A stretch of DNA of 27,325 nt. It comes from Fonticula alba (taxonomy: Eukaryota > Opisthokonta > Rotosphaerida > Fonticulaceae). Positions 20,270-27,325 of the stretch are shown piece by piece. Location: contig NW_009242971.1 of NCBI RefSeq assembly GCF_000388065.1, forward strand, positions 2,300,318-2,327,642. Reading direction: 5' to 3'. Under the pieces are notes generated by a model. That model was not told the DNA's origin. It worked only from the letters and a program-made list of their open reading frames with translations, and made no database searches. Position 1 is the stretch's first letter. Each line of letters opens with the position of its first letter. The position numbers and the translations under genes are program-made.

Positions 20270-23200
20270 CCTCGGCCTGCTGGGCCGCGGCCAACGACAA
20301 TTCAAGCATCCGATGCTCATACTCATGGCGCCGGAGCAGATAGTCCTGAACCTGCTGCTCCTCTTCCAGCTGCCGGCGAAGACGGATCATGTGGCGGAAG
20401 ATGTGCGACGCAACCAGCCGCGACTCGCGGGAATTGTCAATGTCACCCGACTGGTGCAGCATGTCCGAGAAGGAGTGCAGCTTCCTATGGCCAACCATGT
20501 TGACCAGCTGCTGCACATCGCTGAAGCTGACCTCCTGGATGCCGCTGGCCGAGGGGAAGGAAGACCCGCTGGTGCCGCCGGAATTGGGGCTGGCACCGGG
20601 GCCCCCACCGAAGGGAGCCCCGCCGAAGCTGCTGTTGCGGCCACGCCCACCGGCCGTGGAGCCCTTGCGCGTGGAGGACTGGGCCCCATGCTTGGCGAAG
20701 GCCCGGGAGTCGATGTCGAAGTCCGGTACATCGCCCCCACCGGAGGCGACACCCATGCTGGCTGGGGCCGGGAAAGAGCCCGACTCAATGGCAGTGGCTG
20801 CACGGTCGGCCGCCGCCGCCGCCGCCGCCGGTGACAAGTGAGACGAATCCGCCGGCAAGTCGCCCCCGCGCAGGGGCCGAATCAAAGACGAGAGATTCAG
20901 ATGCGAGCCGGACCCAAGTGGATCCTGAGACCGGTGCTGCCCGGAGGACCGGGCCCCATCGGCGAGGTTGCCATCTTGCGAGGGGGTTCGACTGGCATAG
21001 ATTGATCGACTATTCCGGTCGGTCACATGGCGGGCCATCTCGGCGATGCTCGGCCGGCCCGGCGGCACGAAGGACATCGAGGAGGACACACTCGACCGGG
21101 CCCCAGGGAAGGCCACACTCCCACGCGCTGCTGCCATGGGATTGACACTGCGCCGACTGGTGGAGGCGGCCATGCTCGGGGCCAAACTCGGGGCCAGGCT
21201 TGTGCGGCTGGGGTTGGCCGACAGCAGGCTCGGGGCAATGCTCGGCCGGCCGCCCAGCCGCGAGGGAGCCATGCTCGGCCGCGAGGGGGCCATGCTTGGG
21301 CGCGAGGGCGCCAGGCTGGGCCGCGAAAGGGAAGCAATGCTCGGCCGCGACAGCATGCCCGGGCTCATGGGACCCGATCCAAAGCCAGACCCGGCCGCCA
21401 GCGGCGACCGCGGAAGCGAGTGACTTGACGGCGGCCCATCCAGGCGCCCGGTGGCAAAGGATGCCCGCAGACGATCGGCCTCAGTCATGCCACCCGCGTC
21501 CGAGCCAGCATACTCCGAAGCAAAGGCAGCCGCACCCGCCAGGGCGGACAAATGAGCAGCCATATCGCCGGACGGGCTGTATCCGATGCTGGCGCTGCTC
21601 CCGGCGGCTGCCAGATCATCGCCGACACCCTCCGGCATGTCACCATCATCATACAGACCATGACCGACGCCATACGTGTGGGCTGGCGGGGCGCCACCAT
21701 ACGGGGTGCCAGGGACGCTGGTTGTCGCCGCCGCCGCTGCCGCCGCTGCCGCCGCCGTGCCATCATCCACATCCAGCACCGTGCTGGCGGAATTGTGCAG
21801 GGCCTCAGCAGCCCCGGGGGTCGCGTCGCCAGATTGGCTCAGATGCAAGTCCAGAGCCAGCTCATACCGCAAGAATGGGTACTTCTGGTTGAGGCGCTTC
21901 CACCGGGCCGATAAGAGTCGATGCTGGCGGATGATGCCATCCGTCAGGGAGATGATGATGAACTCCGCAAAGAGGGACTCCTGCAGGCGATCATAATAGG
22001 CCTTGGTCTGGAAGTTGAGGGCGAAGGTGCGCATGAAAATGTCCTTGATGAACCAGGCAATGCCGCCGATCAGGGCGCACATAAGCGCCGGCGCGATGAA
22101 CCACACCGCGTCGCGGTCAAGCTGGTCCTCGAAGCGCAATCGCCACGACCCGAAAGAGGGCCAGATGGCCACCATGCCGGCCGCTGCCAGGACCAACGCC
22201 AACAGGGTATTCAACGAGGACAAGAAGAAGACCACATTTCCCTGGAAGTAGAAGTACCTCTGGATGATGTATCGCACGATCATCAGCAGGTAGTACAGCA
22301 CCAGGAAGAGGGCCACCGCAATGCAAATCAGAAGCGACCAAGACAGGACGCCGACACCGGCGAGGGTGGTCTCCTTGTAGCTGTACAACCCCCGCCCCCC
22401 GGGGTGCATGGAACGAACGAGGGGCGAGGACAGAGGGAGGAGGGGGGGGCGGCATCGGAGAGGGGGACAGGGAGAAAGGAGGAGGTTAGAAGGGATACAG
22501 ATCCGAGGAGGGCAGGAGGAGGATGACAGACAAACTGACGGGGACACGGCGCCACGCACTACACCACGCAGATGACACCGGGGATGAGGAACACCAGGAT
22601 CAGCAACAGGCAGACCGTGATCCGGACAAAGTGCGGATTCTTGTAGAAGGTCCACGGCCTGAAGAGGAAGCGCGAACGAATGTTCTTGTTGCTGCCATTG
22701 CGGTTGAGGTCATCCAATTCATCATCATCGTCGTCATCATCGGAGTTGAAGTCCGCCGCATTGATCGATGCATTCAGTGGGTCCGACAGGCCAAGGTCGA
22801 TCATCTCCTCCAGGTTGGACTGGCTTTCCGGCACTCGGTGGGTACCGGCATGGCTGGTCCGCTCCAGGGAGCTGGCCCGCGGGACCATGACATACGCCTC
22901 GTCGCCCCCGGCGTCGGCCGCCGCGGCCGCCATCTCATCGTGGAAGTCCACTTGCGACTGGCGGCGCGAACCGCGGCCCGAAAGCGACGTCCGGCTGGAG
23001 GGATTACTACGGGCATGGGAAGTTCGCGACAGCAGGGCATTGCGAATGGTCCCGACAATGGACGTGCGCCCGGTGGCGGGCGTCCCGGCGTCTGACAACT
23101 GTCGACTGCCGGCACCCATGCCGCGCGATGAGGCACCCGTCGACAGGCCCGATGGCGAGGTCAGCCCAGAAGGACCGCCGCTCCCGGTGGAGGGGGATCC

Positions 23201-25799
23201 CCCGTGACTGGGCCGGCTCCCGGTCGGGGTATGGCCTCCGCCCGACGGGCCGAACATCTCCCCGAGGAAGCTGCCCGCCATGCCGAGGATGCTGTGGGAG
23301 TGTCGCTCGGTGGCCGTATTCGACAGGAGCCCAATGCCATCGTGGTTCGGGTCTCCGGGCTGGTCGTCGCCCTGGGAATTCTTCGACTGGAAGGAGGATG
23401 AAGACCTCGGTGTCGGCTGCGGAGACCCCTCCTCCAGGTGGGAGCCATAAACCCCGGTTTGGTGATGCTGCGGGTAGTGGTGGCTGTCCGCGAAGGGGAC
23501 ATTGACCGTGACACCGCCCGTGGCCGGCATTTGCAGGCCCGCCACCGACGGCGGCGAAACCAGCCCCGACGAGTGCCCCGGCAGGGACATGGTCGACAAG
23601 TCCCCATGCAAGGTCTGCCCAAGCCAGGCCTCGGGATCGTGTGGAGGCCGGGCATTCGGGACCGGGGGCGCCCGGCCGGCTGGCATCCCGCTGCCGACCA
23701 GCAACGGCGACATCGATGATGGGAGAGCACCCCCGGCGCCGAGGGGCAGGTGGGCCGAGGCACTGCCCACCAACTGCGGGCTGCTGTAGCCCGGGGCGAG
23801 AGGGTGTCCGGGCGTGGCGGCAACCGGTTGAGGTGGCTGCATCATGTGCATGTTGCTGTAGGCAACATGCTGCTGGTGCTCGTGTCCTGTGGAGGGTGGC
23901 TCCTCAATGCTGGCAAGGTACGGGTCGTGGTCGGGATCGTTGATGTTTGCGCCACGGGACCTGGGTCAAGAGAGCCAGGAGGGAGGGAGGGAGAGGGGGA
24001 GAGAGAGAGAGAGAGAGAGACAAAGAGATGAGGTCAGAAGAAAAGACGCAAGAAGAAAACCGGCAAGAGGGGGCTGGCTGACGTACAGCGAGGATGAGGC
24101 CCGACGCTGGGTCGGCGGGCTGGGAACAGCCGAGCTGGGCGCCTGGCGTGCAGAGACTGGCCGGCCATAGTGGCCCATGCTCATGCGACGAAGATCCATC
24201 GGACCACCGGGGGCCGCGCCGAAGTGCAGCTCCGCCGAGGATGACTCCACGAGTTGACCGCCCCCGTAGTGAGGATGGTATTGCGGCTGCTGCTGCTGCT
24301 GCGGCTGCTGCTGCTGCTGCTGCTGCGGGTGTTGCTGATGCTGGGGGTAGTGCGCATGCTCCGGCGGGAGGAAGGCAAACTCCTCGGGCGATGGCTGCAT
24401 GGGCGACACATTGACCGACAGGGCAGGCGGACCGTGTGGGGCTGGGCGTCCGGCACCGGCTGCCATCATACCGGGCACCGGCGAGCCGGACACACCGCCG
24501 CTGATGCTGGGACGTCTGGGGAGAGAGAGAGAGAGAGAGGGAGGGAGAAAACGGGCAATGGACATCCGCAAGGAGGGGGAGGTCAGACACATGCAAGAGC
24601 CAGAGCAGGCCAGCTCGAGCTGGGGAGGGGACCGGAAGAAAATGGACAGCAGCGGGAATGGCGGTGGCGTACCCGGTCATTGGAGAGACACTCAACTTTG
24701 GAGCTGTAAAGCTACGCCCAACAACCGCCACCCCGGGAGCCGGGGCCGAGGGATGGCGGACCGCGCCCCCGACCGTGCCCACGGGACTCGGGGTGGAGGC
24801 CGTGGCGGCCCCGGCCACCGCCGGCAGGGGGGAGGGATTGGACACCAGGGCCGGGATGCGCGTCTCGCTGAACTCCGAGTCGGAATCCGAGTCCAGCGCG
24901 CCGTCGGGGACGGACTCCAGCGCCGAGCCATCCAACGGCAGCAGGCCCGTGGTCAGTGGCGGGGTCGGGAGCAGGGCCGACGGAAGGAGGCCAACCTCCC
25001 CGACAGCCGGAACAGTCTTGCTGGACAGTGGCGACAGGGAGGGGTGCAGGGCAGTCGGCATGGCAGCTGCAGCCGCAGCTGCCGCTGTGGCTGCCGCGCC
25101 GGCCGCCGCATTGGCCGCGGCAATGGGTGTTGCCAATGGCCCGCCGGCCACCAGCGGAGACAATCCCGACAGCGGATCCGCCTGGGGGCTGACAACATCG
25201 ACATCCAGGCTGTCAGGCACGGCAGCCGGACCGGTGGTCAGGGGCAAGGCCGGCGACACCGGCATCGATCCCGAACCTGGCGCCGACACCGACGCCAGCG
25301 CCGGGGCCATTGCCCCCGGTGAAGACACCAGGCCAAAGGAGGCCGGCAGGGCGGCCCCCGGGCTATTGGCGCCAGAGCCACCTCCTCCACCGCTGGACGA
25401 CGGGGAGGAGGAAGATGCGGCGGCGGCGGCAGCTGCGGCGGCCGATGCCGCGGCCAGCGAGGCCACCGCATTGGCCAAGTCAGTGGTGGCCGAGCCACGC
25501 GGGCGCGGAGTGGACGCCGCCGCATCGGCATCGGTGCCGACATCGATCAGTGGCTCGGCCGGCAGAGCCGGCGACAGGCGCACAAGGTCAATCTGCTCGG
25601 AGGAGGTGCCAAGCAGGCCCGACGGATCGGGGAAGGGGGTCTCAATGTCGATGTCCGTCAGGGAGGTGGACGAGGAAGATACGTGTGACGGGCCGAAATT
25701 CGGGACGGCCGGCGACCCGGGCACCGGCGAGGAGCCGCGCGAGTCATTCTCCGGATCGGAGGACACAATGCTCACAGGAAAGTCACCGTCGTGGGACAT
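17795..25799 (-). CDS. EF-hand MscS-family mechanosensitive channel (Msy type), very long
   Basis: It is a tension-gated ion channel; fungal Msy1/Msy2 relatives act in intracellular membranes in osmotic and calcium responses. Exons: 25799-24673, 24515-24087, 23960-22560, 22380-19008, 18810-18541, 18352-17795; phases agree and give about 2385 residues, over twice a typical Msy protein. Residues 1-960 are disordered, with poly-Ala and poly-Gln. Four membrane segments lie at about 963-1100. A disordered block of roughly 850 residues follows, then an EF-hand (loop DIHSSGQIRRRD, 2019-2030), IYRERKNLSNSLRDS, a fifth segment, and the pore segment ending GHSAQRMFDN. The MscS beta domain follows with FVEHPYDVGDRVFID and TVFRRWDEQYFWIPN, then SNWQDGAVRWKNRT in the C-terminal domain. 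The EF loop lacks an acid at position 3 and has Asp at 12, so calcium binding may be weak. Its Kozak context is ordinary. Confidence 0.94.
18391..18418 (-). repeat. (GA)n (sense (CT)n) in channel intron 5
   Basis: About 14 GA units on the plus strand inside intron 18353-18540; a G-rich (sense C-rich) run sits next to the acceptor. Confidence 0.9.
20227..20274 (-). repeat. CAG/CAA tract encoding polyglutamine in the channel
   Basis: A trinucleotide run of mostly CAG codons on the sense strand encodes about a dozen Gln (near residue 1690) after a QQAEEQ helix. A second, interrupted Gln tract (QQHPQQQQQQQPQQQQQPQ) is encoded at about 24288-24340. Confidence 0.9.
21030..21345 (-). repeat. Degenerate tandem RPS(I/L/M)APS repeats in the channel
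   Basis: The sense strand encodes SRPSLAPSRPSMAPSRPSMAPS followed by looser copies (GRPSIAPS, SRTSLAPS, LAPSMAAS) in the disordered block between membrane segment 4 and the EF-hand. At the DNA level the unit is about 24 nt with the recurring word CTCGGCCGCGAGGG and variants. Confidence 0.85.
24001..24021 (-). repeat. (GA)n (sense (CT)n) in channel intron 2
   Basis: A GA dinucleotide run inside intron 23961-24086, upstream of the acceptor on the sense strand. A similar GA run at 24521-24539 sits next to the acceptor of intron 1 (24516-24672). Confidence 0.9.
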
Positions 25800-26930
25800 G
25801 CTACTGGGTCCGGGGGCAGGCTGGATAGGGGGAGGCCCGTCGGCCAGGTGCGATGGCTACCGCCGAGACACTGGAGTCAAGTATGCGCGAGTGCACAGAG
25901 GGGAACAATCCGACGAGAGGGAGGGGAAGGAGGGAGGGGGCGGTATTGGAAGAGCGGGAACATCAGCAACGGGAGTGAGGAGGGAATGGGGGCACCGGAC
26001 AGATTGGATGGGGAAGTGGCGCTGCCAGGAACACATGAGCGAATGAAGAGAGGAGAAGCGAAGCAAGGATGGGAGAGAGAGAGAGAGCGGGGGGGGGGGG
26101 GGAGGGGTAACACACCGTCCAAGTGTCTCAGCAAGGGGGGAGTAGATGGGCGCACACACGCGCAGGCCGTGGGCAGAGGGGCTGCCAGGTGGAGAGGGGA
26201 GAGGGGCGAAGAGGGGAGGGGGGGGGGAGGGGTCGGGGAGGTCGGAGAGAAGTGCCTTCGCCTGGCGGGGGAGGGGCAGAGGGGCGCTGGGAAAAGAAGG
26301 TCTTCGGTGCAGGGCGACGGGGCAAAGACAGGGAGGAGCACCGGGGGCACCATGTCCCGGTAGATGCTCGGGCTGGCAAAATCCGCCCCTCGGCGGGCTC
26401 AAACGGTCGTGAGCATGTATGAGGGTTGTGGGGAGTGGAGACACGCCGGGAAAGCCCCAGCGTAGTCTGGGCAGGCTGGGGCTGGCAACCGGGGAACGCG
26501 GACAGTGACGGGGGGAGTGGGCGGCCGGCGATCCGGGGGGAGCGAGGGCCAAAACAGCGGGGAAATATTGGGACAAAAAAGAAACTCGAAAAAGTCCGCC
26601 CCAGGTAAGAATCCAGCAATAAGACCCCATGCCCCCCCCTGCCCGCCCCTGGTCGCCATCCATGTTGCACGGCCGGAGTGAGAACAGACAGCGGGAATGC
26701 GCAGGCGCGCGGACGTGCGCATATGTGCCGCTGGGAGCGGGGCCGGGGCCGGGGGCGTGCCCCAGCTTTCTTCCCAGGGCTTGTACCAGCCAGAGTTGGT
26801 GACCCAAGTCATTGTGCGGCTCCGCGGTCCTCTGTTGCGCGCTCGCTGGCCAGGGAGGCCAGGCTTATCTGTGAATGCTGCAAATGCTGCGAATGCTGCG
26901 AACGCTGGGGACTGGCGGGAGTCTAGTCTG
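25800..26930. other. Upstream region of the channel gene, low complexity
   Basis: This holds the presumed 5' UTR and promoter of the minus-strand channel gene. It contains G14 (26089-26102) next to a GA run, and long purine-rich plus-strand stretches (26040-26300). On the sense strand, CTTGACTCCAG ending at 25871 could be the acceptor of a 5' UTR intron, with the C/CT tract upstream as its pyrimidine stretch. No donor was fixed. The long minus-strand frame here is Pro/Ser/Leu repeat translation and is not supported as coding. Confidence 0.45.
26873..26908 (+). repeat. Four tandem copies of a 9-nt unit
   Basis: The unit GAATGCTGC occurs four times in a row with one or two changes (26873, 26882, 26891, 26900). 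Read in one frame it would give repeated Asn-Ala-Ala, but no gene context supports translation. Confidence 0.85.
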
Positions 26931-27325
26931 GGAGGGGGGGAGGGGGCGACGGCCCCGCGTGCCGGCGTTTCTTCCGCGCCCTTTCCTGGCCATGTTTACC
27001 TCCCACCGATCCCCCCCTCACCCGGGCCGCCATGCGTCCCGCCCCCCCCCCCCGCTTTCCTGGGTCTCGGCTCCCCCAGCCCGAGAGTGTGGGGGCCCCG
27101 CCAAGATGGATCCGGGCATCTCGCAGGGCCGGAGAACCGGCCGACCCGGCTCCCCGGGGGGCGCCGGCGGTCGGGCGGTTAGGAGGCCGGAGCGGGGCCC
27201 CCCCGGGGGGGGGGAGCGCGCGGCCCCATCCCAAGCACGGGGGTCGGGGGCAGTACACGGCACACGACCGAAGGTCCCCTCTGCCTGGCCCGAGTCGCTT
27301 CCAGCTCCGGCCCCGCCCTTCTAGG
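26931..27325. other. GC-rich terminal spacer, no gene supported
   Basis: C- and G-rich sequence with ATGs at 26991, 27031 and 27104 on the plus strand. The last has context GCCAAG and could start a gene running off the window, but the following frame closes at the end and is only Gly/Arg/Pro. A C7G10 block lies at 27198-27214. Confidence 0.4.

Noticed and set aside
24399-26046. Plus-strand frames opposite channel exons 1 and 2
   Set aside because: They are shadows of the channel gene, whose minus-strand frame connects through phase-matched introns to clear MscS domains.

Overview
This is a eukaryotic nuclear window. It is strongly GC-rich, and its genes are split by short introns (73 to 213 nt). 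The proteins are long, with Ala/Ser/Gln/Pro low-complexity insertions, and introns and spacers are full of microsatellites and homopolymer runs. The three recognisable proteins are all eukaryotic. GC-rich coding, compact introns and inflated proteins would suit a unicellular opisthokont such as Fonticula, but that is an inference; nothing here fixes the species.

Four genes alternate in strand. (1) A plus-strand gene at about 34-4382 encodes a large Pro/Arg-rich, probably nuclear protein that I cannot identify; it has one possible zinc ribbon and its 5' end may lie outside the window. (2) A minus-strand gene at 9741-5144 (11 exons, 1054 residues) is a Sla2/HIP1R endocytic adaptor with an ANTH domain, coiled coil and THATCH (I/LWEQ) domain. 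(3) A plus-strand gene at 12299-17564 (8 exons, about 1400 residues) is subunit 4 of the conserved oligomeric Golgi complex. (4) A minus-strand gene at 25799-17795 (6 exons, about 2385 residues) is an EF-hand MscS-family mechanosensitive channel of the Msy type found in fungi.

Genes 1 and 2 converge, as do genes 3 and 4; the stops of 3 and 4 are only 230 nt apart. Genes 2 and 3 diverge across a 2.5 kb spacer containing a 265-nt assembly gap. Sequence on both sides of the gap is clearly less GC-rich than the rest, and may be a mobile-element remnant. The last 1.5 kb (25800-27325) is low-complexity spacer with no gene I can support.

Exon models for genes 2-4 were built by requiring reading-phase agreement at every junction plus continuity of the known protein family. 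They share an unusual 5' splice-site consensus, GTRCG, in 18 of 22 introns. The genes are housekeeping functions (endocytosis, Golgi tethering, osmotic or calcium-linked channel) and do not form an operon or a defence or other system. I found no convincing new molecular system; the points of interest are splicing signals, intron repeats, protein inflation and the gap-flanking sequence.
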